A stretch of DNA of 64,000 nt, taken from positions 1 to 64,000 of the forward strand of contig NZ_BIMK01000007.1 in assembly GCF_004001045.1 (NCBI RefSeq). Reading direction: 5' to 3'. The position numbers and the translations under genes are program-made. Source of the stretch: Paenibacillus chibensis. GTDB taxonomy: Bacteria; Bacillota; Bacilli; Paenibacillales; Paenibacillaceae. The notes under the pieces are model-generated. The model was not told the DNA's origin. It did no database searches and saw nothing but the letters and a program-made list of their open reading frames with translations. Shown here one piece after another: positions 16,536 to 25,511 of this stretch. The stretch's first letter is position 1, and every line of letters begins with the position of its first letter.

Positions 16536-17227
16536 TACGGAATCACCAACTTCATGCCCGGTTTGATCACGTTTGGATTCGCGCCGATTACCTTTTTGTT
16601 TTTATCGTAAATCTTGCGCCAGTCATCGCCTTTTCCGTAGAGGCTGGCCGCGATCTTAAATAGCGAGTCTCCGGATTTTACGACGTAAGATTTCGGCGGC
16701 GCCTCGCGCGTGCTCGGCCGTTGTGCAGCCGACTGCAACTTCGGTAATGTTGCGCCACCGCTGCCAGAAACCGCGCCGTTCTTTCCGTCGGACTTCCGCG
16801 GAATCGTGATAAAAACGTATTCCTTCAGCTCCAGCGTGTAGTAAATATCGCCCGGTTCGCCGCCGCGCTCTTCGTAATCAAATGAACGGATAGTGACCGC
16901 AATATTGACTGGCGTTCCTGTGACGATGAAACGGACGGGCTTACCGGTGTTCTTCCAACTTTCGATAAGTTCGACGCACTCCCACGGGTCCGGTATATCA
17001 TCGTAAGAACAGTAGGAGGCGTTATAGTCGCGCGGAAATAAAGAAGACACCGTAATCTCTCTTTGACGAGCGCCGCCTGAAACGGTGTATTCGCCAAGAT
17101 TTGAGATTTCGATGTCTTCGTATCCAAACGTAGAGCTTACGGACAGGGACTCCGGATTTACCGGAAGCCATAGCGTTTCCGCTCCGTTGTTATATTTGAG
17201 CCAAAACTGCGGCTTTTCTTGCGCCAT
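16535..17227 (-). CDS. xkdP: XkdP-like LysM tail protein
   Basis: 230 residues. The N-terminal half (FWLKYNNGAETLWLPVNPES, then YTVSGGARQREITVSSLFPR) is the XkdP structural domain. The C-terminal LysM domain is SYVVKSGDSLFKIAASLYG and GANPNVIKPGMKLVIP, expected to bind peptidoglycan during injection. It corresponds to T4 gp53 and stands between tape measure and hub as in PBSX. Confidence 0.88.
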   Translation of the reverse strand: MAQEKPQFWLKYNNGAETLWLPVNPESLSVSSTFGYEDIEISNLGEYTVSGGARQREITVSSLFPRDYNASYCSYDDIPDPWECVELIESWKNTGKPVRFIVTGTPVNIAVTIRSFDYEERGGEPGDIYYTLELKEYVFITIPRKSDGKNGAVSGSGGATLPKLQSAAQRPSTREAPPKSYVVKSGDSLFKIAASLYGKGDDWRKIYDKNKKVIGANPNVIKPGMKLVIP

Positions 17228-17238
17228 ATATTCGCCTC

Positions 17239-19290
17239 CTATTGCGCCAAGTCGTGCGTGAGTTTACGGACAAATGTATCGTAGTCCATTCCGTTGTTAA
17301 TGTGGATCGGTCCGTTAAAGTTAATCGTAGGTGCCGTCTTACCTCCGCGTCTCTCATCGCGATAATGCGACGCTTCCGTTTTCGTAAGCACCATTTCGTC
17401 CTTGTGAAGACGCGCAGGATACGAGTTATACGGAACGCGATCGAGACCACCTGCGTGGCCCTTACCGGTTACAAAACTCTTGACGCTACCGAATCCGGAT
17501 TTAACGCCGTCCCACGCGTTTTCGTACCACGCGCTCGGTGCTGGTGCACTTATTGACCCGCCTTTGTACAACGGAGTACCCGGATTCTTTTTAGCATTTT
17601 GGGCGGCTGCCTCAGACAAAGAGTGGTAGCTGTCATACTGGTCTTTTGCTTTTTTCTCCGCAGATCTAACGGGCGAAATCGCAGTCATGATGTCTAAATC
17701 TTTGAGACCTAGTAAAATACCATTTACAATCCCCTTGCCAATCTTCAGTCCGATATCGACAAACTGCGGAATGCACTGCTCAAGAGCATTGGCTAAGAAC
17801 CCCACAATTTTAGTTACAAGTCCCTGAAATGCAGATTCCCCGCCTCCTGCCCACCAAGCATCAAATGCACGCTTTACGTCGTCGAAAACAAACTTAACCT
17901 TGCTCTTTAAATCAGGGAGCTTTTGAAACTCTGGATTTTTGATAAAATGGGTATTCAGGTAGTTACTTGCTTGTTTAACCATCCTATCAGTTGCAGCAGT
18001 AATTCTCGGAGTATACTTTTCAACGAAATCAGCCGCTGAATTGGCGAACCGTTTGATTAAAGGCATAGTGGGCATTAATGCGGAAATCTGAAGCGTTTCA
18101 ATCGCCCCGCGGAACTGCTCAACCGCACCGGCCGCGTTGTCCATCTTCTTTCGCGCTACATCAAGCGCAGTAACCTTAGACATTTCCTTACGGAACTCTT
18201 TAACACCATCTGCGCCCTCAGTGTAAAGAATGTTGGCAGCACGTACCGCGTCTGTTCCGAACATCAATTCAAGCGTCAATGCTCGTTGCTGATTCGTCAG
18301 TTTCGAGAGAGATTTATGCAATATACCCGAGATGTCTTCCATGGACTTAATATTGCCTTTTGCGTCGTAAAACGCATTCGACCCATCTTTAGCCACGAGT
18401 CCGAGCGCACTGAAAAGCGCAATCTGACTCTTTGTTGTCGGCTGCAGATTTTGCAGCATCGTTTTAAGCGAAGTACCTGCATCTGACCCTTTCAATCCGT
18501 TATTCGCGAACAAACCGAGCGCAATATTCGTATCCTCAAACGTTAATCCCATCCCGGACGCGACCGCAGAAACTGCCGCCAATGAGTAGCGAAGTTCCTC
18601 GACGCCTGTCGCTGATGCATTCGCCGTTCCCGCAAGTATATCCGCAGCTTTTGATGCAGCCATCCCGTCCTTCTTAAACGCATTGAGCGCGGTGGACATG
18701 ATTTCCGCTGCATCCGCAAGACCAAGCTCGCCTGCAGTTGCGAGGTTAAGCGCTGCCTCTAGCCCGCCAGCTTGTACGGTTGCCGGCGTTAAGCCCGCCT
18801 TAAGGAGTTCTTCAATACCCTGCGCAGCCTCAAGCGCGTTGTACTTCGTGTCTGCGCCCATCTTCAACGCTAGTGCTGACATCTTAGACATTTCAGAATT
18901 TGTTGCACCGGTAAGCGCCTGGACTGTTGAAAGTTCAGCCTCAAAGTCCATCGCTTTTTTAGCGGAAGCGCCTACTCCATATGCCGCAGCCCCAAGCGAC
19001 ACAGCGCCAATACCCATCGCTCCGAACGCGATTCCCTTGGCGGCCTTCTTCGCGAAGCTCGTAAACATGCCGTCCGTTTTCTTTAGCGCTTTTTGTACGA
19101 CGTCAAATGAACGGGCATTTTTCGTATTCTGCGATGATAAGCGCGTCTGAGCCGTCCGGAGCCGATCGTTTGAACTCGAATAGGATGCCGTCGCTTTTTT
19201 AACATCGTCCATTGATCGTTTAACGCGCTCTAGCGCTTTACTGGCGCCGTCGTCCTTAATCTTGATTTTGCCAACGAGATCGAACGCCAT
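17239..19290 (-). CDS. tail tape measure protein (TP901 family)
   Basis: 683 residues. There is an N-terminal coiled coil (ALERVKRSMDDVKKATASYS), then hydrophobic Gly/Ala-rich stretches (AAKGIAFGAMGIGAVSLGAA). The TP901 core follows (MDFEAELSTVQALTGATNSE, then LKMGADTKYNALEAAQGIEE, then GMGLTFEDTNIALGLFANNG). The C terminus has GGLDRVPYNSYPARLHKDEM, conserved in Bacillota tape measures. Its length sets tail length; at roughly 1.5 angstrom per residue this implies about 100 nm (inference). The ATG overlaps the stop of the frameshifted chaperone (TAATG). Confidence 0.92.
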   Translation of the reverse strand: MAFDLVGKIKIKDDGASKALERVKRSMDDVKKATASYSSSNDRLRTAQTRLSSQNTKNARSFDVVQKALKKTDGMFTSFAKKAAKGIAFGAMGIGAVSLGAAAYGVGASAKKAMDFEAELSTVQALTGATNSEMSKMSALALKMGADTKYNALEAAQGIEELLKAGLTPATVQAGGLEAALNLATAGELGLADAAEIMSTALNAFKKDGMAASKAADILAGTANASATGVEELRYSLAAVSAVASGMGLTFEDTNIALGLFANNGLKGSDAGTSLKTMLQNLQPTTKSQIALFSALGLVAKDGSNAFYDAKGNIKSMEDISGILHKSLSKLTNQQRALTLELMFGTDAVRAANILYTEGADGVKEFRKEMSKVTALDVARKKMDNAAGAVEQFRGAIETLQISALMPTMPLIKRFANSAADFVEKYTPRITAATDRMVKQASNYLNTHFIKNPEFQKLPDLKSKVKFVFDDVKRAFDAWWAGGGESAFQGLVTKIVGFLANALEQCIPQFVDIGLKIGKGIVNGILLGLKDLDIMTAISPVRSAEKKAKDQYDSYHSLSEAAAQNAKKNPGTPLYKGGSISAPAPSAWYENAWDGVKSGFGSVKSFVTGKGHAGGLDRVPYNSYPARLHKDEMVLTKTEASHYRDERRGGKTAPTINFNGPIHINNGMDYDTFVRKLTHDLAQ

Positions 19291-19849
19291 TATGAACCGC
19301 CCCCTCTACGTCTGCGTTCCTTCTCCTCCGCTTCCAATTCGAGAAGCATCGACGCGTATAGAAAGGATTGGTGTCGGCGCTCTTTTGCGTAGACTTCATC
19401 CGGCGGTATGTGATGCCGCTGAAATATTTCATGGAGGAGGTAAGGTACACCGCCGGACGTTATTAGTTTTTTGCTTCTTCGATCAGCTCGTCCTCGTTGC
19501 CGAATCCAGACAAGTCCAAAACTGCCTGCAGAAGCTTCGCCATCTCACCGGGAAGAAGTGCTTTTGTAACGCACTCAGCCTCGTCAATTGCTCCGTAATG
19601 CTCTTTAAGCGCTTTATTGTTAAAGTCCGGGTCAACACATCCCTTTGCAATAAACAAAGCGTTCAGGAGTTGGTCGTCAGTCGACTTTTCACCGCGAGGA
19701 TTGATGACCGTTGCCCGTTCGTTGATTCTGCGCAGATCATCGTTACTCAGCGCCTTTATCGTAAATTTCGTTTTGAGACGCGGAATATAAACCGATGATT
19801 CCAGTTCAAGTGTCGCACCCAGGAGTGCATCTAGTCCTTTGTTTGCCAT
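19290..19849 (-). CDS. tail assembly chaperone, -1 frameshift product
   Basis: At the slippery heptamer A-AAA-AAC (19466-19472), one codon before the XkdN stop, a -1 shift opens 58 more codons that run exactly to the tape-measure start. The extension contains GGVPYLLHEIFQRHHIPPDE, then KERRHQSFLYASMLLELEAE, the usual second half of XkdN-type chaperone fusions (analogous to lambda gpGT). The fused protein would bind the tape measure while the short form coats it. Spacing, slippery site and conserved extension make this a strong call although no stimulatory structure was confirmed. Confidence 0.85.
19463..19849 (-). CDS. xkdN: tail assembly chaperone, short form (XkdN-like)
   Basis: 128 residues (MANKGLDALLGATLELESSV, then YIPRLKTKFTIKALSNDDLR, then ATVINPRGEKSTDDQLLNAL) of the XkdN/TAC family. 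It is acidic and helical at its C terminus (GFGNEDELIEEAKN). It keeps the tape measure soluble before tail tube polymerisation. Most ribosomes should stop here and make this form. Confidence 0.88.
   Translation of the reverse strand: MANKGLDALLGATLELESSVYIPRLKTKFTIKALSNDDLRRINERATVINPRGEKSTDDQLLNALFIAKGCVDPDFNNKALKEHYGAIDEAECVTKALLPGEMAKLLQAVLDLSGFGNEDELIEEAKN
19466..19472 (-). promoter_or_regulatory. -1 ribosomal frameshift slippery site
   Basis: Heptamer A-AAA-AAC in the X-XXY-YYZ frame, immediately followed by the zero-frame TAA stop at 19463-19465. It is the most efficient class of slippery sequence in bacteria. Confidence 0.85.
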
Positions 19850-19878
19850 CTATAGTCAACCTCCGATTATATTCAAAA

Positions 19879-19903
19879 TAAAAAGGCGAGCCGGAGCCCG
19901 CCA
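19879..19903 (-). terminator. hairpin terminator/attenuator after the tail tube gene
   Basis: On the minus strand GGCGGGC-TCCG-GCTCGCC (one G-U pair) is followed by TTTTTATTTT. It lies between the tube and chaperone genes and should reduce transcription of tape measure and baseplate genes relative to tube and sheath. Confidence 0.7.
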
Positions 19904-19915
19904 AGTCTGCGTTAT

Positions 19916-20362
19916 TTATGCCGCGCGAATACCGTCAATGACTTCATATCCGCTGAATACAAATGTGTACTCTTGCTCAACGATCGAGCCGACTTCGTAG
20001 TTGATAACCGGAATGTTATCGAAGGTCACGTTTTTCAGCCGGACACGATACGCGCCAAACGATTCCGGATCGTCGAGTTTAACGACTAGCTCAGTCACGA
20101 ACGGCGAACTCATATCGTCTGTGACCTGCGCCATTTTCTCGATCCATTCCGACGTCACCATGTAGCCTCCGAGTGTGCCGGAGCCTTTTAGCGTAGTCGT
20201 TTTGTTGCCGAGCCAACGCGTGCCGGCCAACTTGATTTCTTCCATGCCGATTTCGATATTTGCCTCGACCTTGGTAACGTTGGTCAGCCAATTACCGTCC
20301 ATATCGTACGCGTAACCGTAGTTACCGCTAATTACTTTCTTTGCGTCCATTGGACCTGCCAT
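19916..20362 (-). CDS. xkdM: tail tube protein (XkdM-like)
   Basis: 148 residues (MAGPMDAKKVISGNYGYAYD, then GNKTTTLKGSGTLGGYMVTS, then SFGAYRVRLKNVTFDNIPVI) of the DUF2001/XkdM family, which forms the inner tube of contractile tails. It follows the sheath gene directly and is bracketed with it by hairpins. Confidence 0.92.
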   Translation of the reverse strand: MAGPMDAKKVISGNYGYAYDMDGNWLTNVTKVEANIEIGMEEIKLAGTRWLGNKTTTLKGSGTLGGYMVTSEWIEKMAQVTDDMSSPFVTELVVKLDDPESFGAYRVRLKNVTFDNIPVINYEVGSIVEQEYTFVFSGYEVIDGIRAA

Positions 20363-20378
20363 TATGTCACCGCCCTTA

Positions 20379-21425
20379 TTAGATATTGACCGTCAGGAAA
20401 ATGCGCTCCATGCTGTCGACTTCGGTATAGCTGATAACGAGGAAGACGGAGTCGCCCACGCTTGGCCGCTGCGGATCTAGTCCGACGAATGGACTCGTCA
20501 GTACACCGCTTGCTTCCAGAGTTTCAAGATACGCCTTAATCGCGACCATGAGCGTCGTCTGCCCGTCCGCATTGTTATCGAGCTTACCGATATAGTTATC
20601 GGCAGCCGTGCGCGCAATGTCCGTCGCAATCGCTTGGCGGGCGCGGATTGACCGGATTTTCTTACCGCTCGTTACTAGCCCCTGTTCGATTTTGACTTTT
20701 TCGCCGTCGTGCGTAAACACGAGTGATCCCGCATTGAGCGCCGCAACGATTTCCGAGTTAGTCATGCGCTTCGTTACGTCTTCCAACGGAAGCACGGCGT
20801 ATGTGATCGAACGGTTAATTGGAGTTCCCGCAATCTTGCCGGCCACCCAAGCCGCGTACTCCGACGATGTGTAGTTGACGCCGGCAATGACTCCGCCTTC
20901 GACAACGTTGACGATATAATCATCGCTATTGAGCGTTGTCCGTGCGTTACCTGCCACTGGATCAACGTCAGTCGTCGCGTCGCCGCCGATAACCGCGATA
21001 AAGTGTTTGCCTTCTTCGCGATTCTTCGTGACCCACGTTTTGGTCGCCGCTTGCTGTTCGACGTTATACTCGCTATCGAAGACGAATACGTTAAACGGCC
21101 GCGCATCGAATGCGGCGCGCATGTCTGCGTAATCCTCTGCGATCGGCGTTTTCGGCATGGCGTAGACGAGAACTTCCTTCGCTCCGCCCTGCAGTGCAAG
21201 AAGAACGGACGTTATGTTAGAGAGGCCGAATTGATCGGATGCCTCCTTTTCGGTCGATACCGTGTAGAACGATTTTGCCGTCGCTTTGCTCGTATAGTTG
21301 AGTAACGGGATAGCCACGGTACCTCGCGCACCGCCTGAAATCTGAGCGGCTGCAGCTTCTTTAAAGTTAATGTAGATTCCTGGGCGCGTAGGTAGTGCCG
21401 TGGGGTCCCACTGTGCTCCTGGCAT
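20379..21425 (-). CDS. xkdK: tail sheath protein (XkdK-like)
   Basis: 348 residues. RPGIYINFKEAAAAQISGGA at the N terminus, GARGTVAIPLLNYTSKATAK, IAGTPINRSITYAVLPLEDV and the C-terminal TEVDSMERIFLTVNI are typical of PBSX-type sheath proteins. It is compact, with the sheath domains and no long surface insertion. It contracts to drive the tube through the envelope. Confidence 0.93.
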   Translation of the reverse strand: MPGAQWDPTALPTRPGIYINFKEAAAAQISGGARGTVAIPLLNYTSKATAKSFYTVSTEKEASDQFGLSNITSVLLALQGGAKEVLVYAMPKTPIAEDYADMRAAFDARPFNVFVFDSEYNVEQQAATKTWVTKNREEGKHFIAVIGGDATTDVDPVAGNARTTLNSDDYIVNVVEGGVIAGVNYTSSEYAAWVAGKIAGTPINRSITYAVLPLEDVTKRMTNSEIVAALNAGSLVFTHDGEKVKIEQGLVTSGKKIRSIRARQAIATDIARTAADNYIGKLDNNADGQTTLMVAIKAYLETLEASGVLTSPFVGLDPQRPSVGDSVFLVISYTEVDSMERIFLTVNI

Positions 21426-21448
21426 TCAAAGACCTCCTTTAGAAATAG

Positions 21449-21473
21449 AAAAGAGCGCCCGCGGAGGACGCCC
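21449..21473 (-). terminator. hairpin terminator upstream of the sheath gene
   Basis: On the minus strand GGGCGTCC-TCCGC-GGGCGCTC forms an 8-bp stem with two G-U pairs, followed by TTTTC. It lies between the tail-terminator gene and the sheath, so a promoter for the sheath may lie immediately after it. Confidence 0.55.
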
Positions 21474-21476
21474 TTG

Positions 21477-21899
21477 CTAAATACGGCTTACGCCGACATT
21501 ATTAATTTTTGGGTAATTCGTTTGGACTCTCGCCTGCCTTACGCTGGTGTCGAGTAGGCCGATAATTGCGAATAGTCCGTTTTCCGTTTTCGCCGGCTGC
21601 GAGATGGAGAACGCATTGATACGGATACTCCCGATCAACTCCTTCTGGTAAATCGCTGTACTCAGCGCGTCCATATTCGCAAGCACCGTGTCCGGCCTCT
21701 GCGCAATGTGGACGATTTGGTATACGCGGTCAATCCGGAAGTGATAACGCGTTTCCGTTTCGCGGTCCTCGTCAAGCAATCGGACGTAAAACGAATTTGC
21801 AGGCGGCTGTGCCGGCACGTCCTGTTTGCCGGTCGTTGCGGTAGGGAATAACGCTTTGATATACGTCTCAATCGCGACCATGTCGTTTATTACGCTCAA
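21477..21899 (-). CDS. tail terminator/completion protein
   Basis: 140 residues (MSVINDMVAIETYIKALFPT, then FRIDRVYQIVHIAQRPDTVL, then IGLLDTSVRQARVQTNYPKI). Size, alpha/beta pattern and position just upstream of the sheath match the tail-terminator (gpU/YqbJ-like) slot. The assignment rests mainly on synteny. Confidence 0.65.
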   Translation of the reverse strand: MSVINDMVAIETYIKALFPTATTGKQDVPAQPPANSFYVRLLDEDRETETRYHFRIDRVYQIVHIAQRPDTVLANMDALSTAIYQKELIGSIRINAFSISQPAKTENGLFAIIGLLDTSVRQARVQTNYPKINNVGVSRI

Positions 21900-21900
21900 A

Positions 21901-22338
21901 TCACGTCAGCCCCTTCCGCTTTACTTCCGCATCGATCGCGTCTTCGATTAGCCGCTGCATCCGCGCCGCTCCGTCGTTCTTTGCCTTTTCCAAGAAGTCG
22001 AGTACGGTTCCGGGTTCCTGTGCACTCGCACCTTTATCGGCGGCAACGTTATGCAGATAGTACGCATAGTTGAATCCGTTGCTGAAGGCGTTCGCTACGA
22101 CTGAGCCGCTAATGCCGTCCGCATCCACTTTCGGCGTTTTGTGGTCGATCTTGGCGCGCAAGTTACCGCCGCGGCGCCCCTTATAGCGACCGATTGGCGC
22201 AAGATTCGTCGCGGTAATCTGCCAGTATTCCAGCGCATCATCTACGCCGTTTATGGCGCCATCGATTACGGCCTCTTCCGCAGTTTCCAGCGCCTTTTCG
22301 AACGCTTTGAAATCTATTTCGAAATCAAACGATGACAT
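21901..22338 (-). CDS. HK97 gp10-like tail completion protein
   Basis: 145 residues with the gp10-family pattern: N-terminal helix (FKAFEKALETAEEAVIDGAI), then TATNLAPIGRYKGRRGGNLR, and the conserved FNYAYYLHNVAADKGASAQE with a C-terminal helix. This family sits at the head-tail interface. The gene is continuous with those on either side. Confidence 0.82.
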   Translation of the reverse strand: MSSFDFEIDFKAFEKALETAEEAVIDGAINGVDDALEYWQITATNLAPIGRYKGRRGGNLRAKIDHKTPKVDADGISGSVVANAFSNGFNYAYYLHNVAADKGASAQEPGTVLDFLEKAKNDGAARMQRLIEDAIDAEVKRKGLT

Positions 22339-22979
22339 TACACGTACACCTCCGTTACCAGCGGCGCACCGTCAACGCGACGTCTGATTACGATCCGGAC
22401 CGGTTCGCGCTCAACTACGATCCCGAGTTCGTTAACATAGCGCACCTTATCGCGGTATGAGACTGGCGCAAGTCCTTCGGCAACAATACGGAGCTGCACG
22501 ACCGCCTCTTCGCCGTATTGGTTAGCGACTGTTCGCGTCTCTTCTTGGACAAACGCGCTTATCGTAACTGGCGGCTGCTCGATCGGCTGGCCCCAACCGT
22601 CATCTGCAGCGCTCGGTATAATCGTAATCTGCTGACCATCAGTTACCGCAAGCATCGCGCGACATTCGTACCGGTTGACGCCGCCAAGTCCGCGCTCATC
22701 AATATCCGTAAAGATATAGCGCCGTCCCTTACGGTGGACTCGTATAACGGTATCTGCGCTGATGTCTTCGCCGAGGGATACGGAAATATCGTTCGTATCC
22801 AGCGTGTAATCGCCGAGAGCTCGCGCAGGACTACCGTTTAGTGATGGCGGATTCTTCCACACGGCCGGCACGGTTTCTTTGCGCCCATCGGTGTGTTCTA
22901 AAATAACGAGTTCGGTGCGGTGTTGTAGGATTTCGGCCCGATTCGAACGAATAAACGCTACGTCTCCGTCGGTTAGCAT
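22338..22979 (-). CDS. neck/head-tail joining protein, putative
   Basis: 213 residues, beta-rich (AVWKNPPSLNGSPARALGDY, then VIRVHRKGRRYIFTDIDERG, then REPVRIVIRRRVDGAPLVTE). I set the start at the ATG at 22977-22979, after GAGGAGGTG and overlapping the preceding stop (ATGA); the longer open frame is antisense-like noise. The family was not recognised. Position between connector/MuF-like genes and gp10 suggests a stopper or neck component. Confidence 0.6.
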   Translation of the reverse strand: MLTDGDVAFIRSNRAEILQHRTELVILEHTDGRKETVPAVWKNPPSLNGSPARALGDYTLDTNDISVSLGEDISADTVIRVHRKGRRYIFTDIDERGLGGVNRYECRAMLAVTDGQQITIIPSAADDGWGQPIEQPPVTISAFVQEETRTVANQYGEEAVVQLRIVAEGLAPVSYRDKVRYVNELGIVVEREPVRIVIRRRVDGAPLVTEVYV

Positions 22980-23839
22980 CACCGCACCTCCTCGGTTAAG
23001 ATAAATTGCGTATACGCCGTGCAGTTCGGATGGATCGAATAGATATCGGAATCGCTCGGCAAGAAAATACCAGCGCCTAATCCGTGGCGGTCTTCTCCCG
23101 CCTTGGCTACGCATTTCTCCGAATGATGAACGCCTGGAACGAGGCGGAGTGCGCTAACAAATTTCGATTTTTCGGCCGTATAACCTATCGCGGTTCTGTA
23201 TGCCGTATTCGCCTCTGTTAGCGCAAGTCTCCGCGCCTTCCACGCTTCATTTTCATAGACGGTCCGTATGTCACATACCATTTTCGACGTTGAATCTCCA
23301 CGTATAATCCCGCGTCGGAGTACGTTGCCCATCTCCGCACGCTGTTCGCCGGCAAGCTGCCATACACGGTCAGACAGTATAAGTCCGTCGGGTCCCGTTC
23401 GATGTGCTAAGTATTCCGCCAAGTTGCTCGGTGACGGCGCCTTTCCCGTTAATGTCGGCAGGACCAAACTTTCCGCCACTCTTGCGGTAAGCACGAAGTC
23501 GGCCGAGAGACCAAGCGTTTTGTGAAACGCAGTTAATGCGTTAGCATAACCGATCTCTACGCTGTCCTTCATAGCGCCGGCCAGTGACGTCTCGGCAACG
23601 GTTCGGATCTCGCGTTCAATCGCCTCTAAATCGCGGAGCAGAGTATTGACGCGCGATCGACTTATCGTATCGTCCTTATTCGCGTATTCCTCAATTAGCT
23701 CCACGACCTGTAAGCGTGTTTTAGCGACATCCCGCGCAACCCTTTCGGACATGCCGACCGATGCGTCGACGTAATCATCATGTAGCTGCTCCAAAAGCCC
23801 GTTTAATTTGCGTTCATTCTCGGTCAATTCCGCCACCAC
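22979..23839 (-). CDS. MuF-like minor head protein
   Basis: 286 residues: a helical N terminus, then the Mu gpF / SPP1 gp7 signature block LTEANTAYRTAIGYTAEKSK, VPGVHHSEKCVAKAGED, and the conserved C-terminal IHPNCTAYTQFIL. The His/Cys set is a probable metal site. Family members sit inside the head near the portal and help DNA ejection. Here the gene lies after capsid and connector rather than beside the portal, an unusual order. Confidence 0.78.
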   Translation of the reverse strand: MVAELTENERKLNGLLEQLHDDYVDASVGMSERVARDVAKTRLQVVELIEEYANKDDTISRSRVNTLLRDLEAIEREIRTVAETSLAGAMKDSVEIGYANALTAFHKTLGLSADFVLTARVAESLVLPTLTGKAPSPSNLAEYLAHRTGPDGLILSDRVWQLAGEQRAEMGNVLRRGIIRGDSTSKMVCDIRTVYENEAWKARRLALTEANTAYRTAIGYTAEKSKFVSALRLVPGVHHSEKCVAKAGEDRHGLGAGIFLPSDSDIYSIHPNCTAYTQFILTEEVR

Positions 23840-24249
23840 CCAGGCCGCAGCGGCCGTTCAAAATCGCGGTCAAGTCGCCTCGACACATGAAATGCTGACG
23901 CAGATTTCCGACGCCCGATTTCGGCCTTTTCTCGCTCATACTCCGATACAAGGTCGGCGGCGAGTTTGCGGTACTGTTCGGCGACCATCGACTTATCTAC
24001 CGACTCTTCTCCGTCCGTGTATTTGAAGTAGTGCGCGACTGAAAACGCGATTGTTCGGGCGCCTTGAATCTGCGCAAGCAATAGTACCAGCGGCGTCTCG
24101 TCGTCCGGAATATCGAAGGCGGTCAACGGCGCGTATCCGTATTGATAGAGCGCTTCGTTTAACCACGCCTCGATGTCTTCGGGCTCAACGCCGGGCACAT
24201 TCCGAAAGCGTGCGGTTAGACGCTCGACTAATTGCGGATAGTTCGCCAT
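23824..24249 (-). CDS. head-tail connector protein
   Basis: 141 residues, mostly helical (MANYPQLVERLTARFRNVPG, then IEAWLNEALYQYGYAPLTAF, then MVAEQYRKLAADLVSEYERE). Length and position right after the capsid genes match gp6/YqbG-type DNA-packaging connectors. It ends 16 bases into the MuF-like gene. Confidence 0.65.
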   Translation of the reverse strand: MANYPQLVERLTARFRNVPGVEPEDIEAWLNEALYQYGYAPLTAFDIPDDETPLVLLLAQIQGARTIAFSVAHYFKYTDGEESVDKSMVAEQYRKLAADLVSEYEREKAEIGRRKSASAFHVSRRLDRDFERPLRPGWWRN

Positions 24250-24261
24250 TCCGCCGCCTCC

Positions 24262-24453
24262 TTATTTAGCGTTGCTTCCCCGTTTCGATTTCGCCGGCTT
24301 CTCGTCGGGTTCTTCTGACTTAACTTCGTCCAGGATACGCACGTAGCCGATATTAGCGAGGTGTTGCGCGGTCTTCGCTTCCACGTCGAGTACCGCGCCC
24401 TTACCTTGCCCGTCGACTACTGCGTCGAGGACTTCGATCTTTACGTTAGCCAT
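24262..24453 (-). CDS. small head-region protein, 63 aa
   Basis: KIEVLDAVVDGQGKGAVLDV and KTAQHLANIGYVRILDEV followed by a charged tail. This short form, right after the major capsid gene and sharing a base with its stop, is common in Bacillota phages. No function is known; a head-fibre or connector accessory role is possible. Confidence 0.6.
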   Translation of the reverse strand: MANVKIEVLDAVVDGQGKGAVLDVEAKTAQHLANIGYVRILDEVKSEEPDEKPAKSKRGSNAK

Positions 24454-25478
24454 TACGGAGTATAAACGTCAGCGTGGAAGATGAGCGATGGCGCTTCAAC
24501 CGCAGGGAAACCGGCTGCTACCGTGCGCAATACGGATTCGATCGGCTCGTTCTTGTCGTAAGCGTCAAGCACTACGCCCGGCTGGAAATCGTTCTCGACG
24601 GTCGGACCGTACAAGAAATTACCAATACCCTCAGACAGCATTACAACGCGATTAACCGGGAAGAACTCGATTGTTTCGTCTTGGCCGGTATAGATGTCCT
24701 TAACGGTCACCTTGCGATTAGTGACGATTTGAACCGGAGGTAGACCGTATCCGCCGAGAACGCTATTCAGTTCGTCGACACTAACGCGTTTTGCTCCGCT
24801 ATTTGCGCCGCGAGCTTCGTTGACGATAACCGAGTTCTTCAATAGCAGTGCTTGAACTTCGCGAGAGATCAGGATTACGTCCGGTGCCTTTCCATTAGCT
24901 GCAGTATACGCGTCCACCCATTCGAGCAAATTGCCGATAACGTCCACATCCGTGTTGCTCCACGCATTGGCTCCCGTCAGGGCCTTTTTGTTTTCCGCCG
25001 GGATGCCGAAATCGACGCCAATTTTAACGCCGTTCTTGTTGTAGGAAAACGTGCCCTTCGTCAGAGCTTCCATTTTGATTACGTCGACACGACGAGTCAA
25101 AGCGTTTACGAGGTCAACGCCCTTTACGGTCAGACGGTCGATGATTGCTTGTTTTTCGCCGTCATTACGAGCTTGGTTAAGCATAAGCAATTCTTCTTCG
25201 GTTGCGATGTATTTCAAACCCATTTTAGCGATCTCACCCATTTTGGACGCTACCGCATCACGGTCAACAACCGGAGGCTCGGCGCCGTAACCGATCATCG
25301 CACCAATGTGCTGCGACTTTTTGATGATGTCGTACGCAAATGTATTCGAGAAGATTCTGTCATCCGGAAGAAAGCGGTCACCAAGCGTTGGAACCTCGTT
25401 TCTGTCCGCGAGTGCTGCGTCTACCAATCCACGAAGTGCGGGCTTTTGGAATTGCTTAAGATATGTGATACCTGCCAT
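24453..25478 (-). CDS. major capsid protein (gpE family)
   Basis: 341 residues of the phage major capsid E family with an HK97-type fold expected. Typical segments are TLGDRFLPDDRIFSNTFAYD, GYGAEPPVVDRDAVASKMGE, LKYIATEEELLMLNQARNDG, and near the C terminus EGIGNFLYGPTVENDF and VLRTVAAGFPAVEAPSLIFH. It is preceded by a terminator hairpin and a separate scaffold gene. Confidence 0.92.
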   Translation of the reverse strand: MAGITYLKQFQKPALRGLVDAALADRNEVPTLGDRFLPDDRIFSNTFAYDIIKKSQHIGAMIGYGAEPPVVDRDAVASKMGEIAKMGLKYIATEEELLMLNQARNDGEKQAIIDRLTVKGVDLVNALTRRVDVIKMEALTKGTFSYNKNGVKIGVDFGIPAENKKALTGANAWSNTDVDVIGNLLEWVDAYTAANGKAPDVILISREVQALLLKNSVIVNEARGANSGAKRVSVDELNSVLGGYGLPPVQIVTNRKVTVKDIYTGQDETIEFFPVNRVVMLSEGIGNFLYGPTVENDFQPGVVLDAYDKNEPIESVLRTVAAGFPAVEAPSLIFHADVYTP

Positions 25479-25511
25479 TTAAATTTCCTCCTAATGTGTG
25501 TTTTTGGGCGC

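Noticed and set aside
19256-19450. 64-codon minus-strand frame between chaperone and tape measure
   Set aside because: It is a shadow of the frameshift extension; the extension frame has the family-like sequence and the correct junctions.
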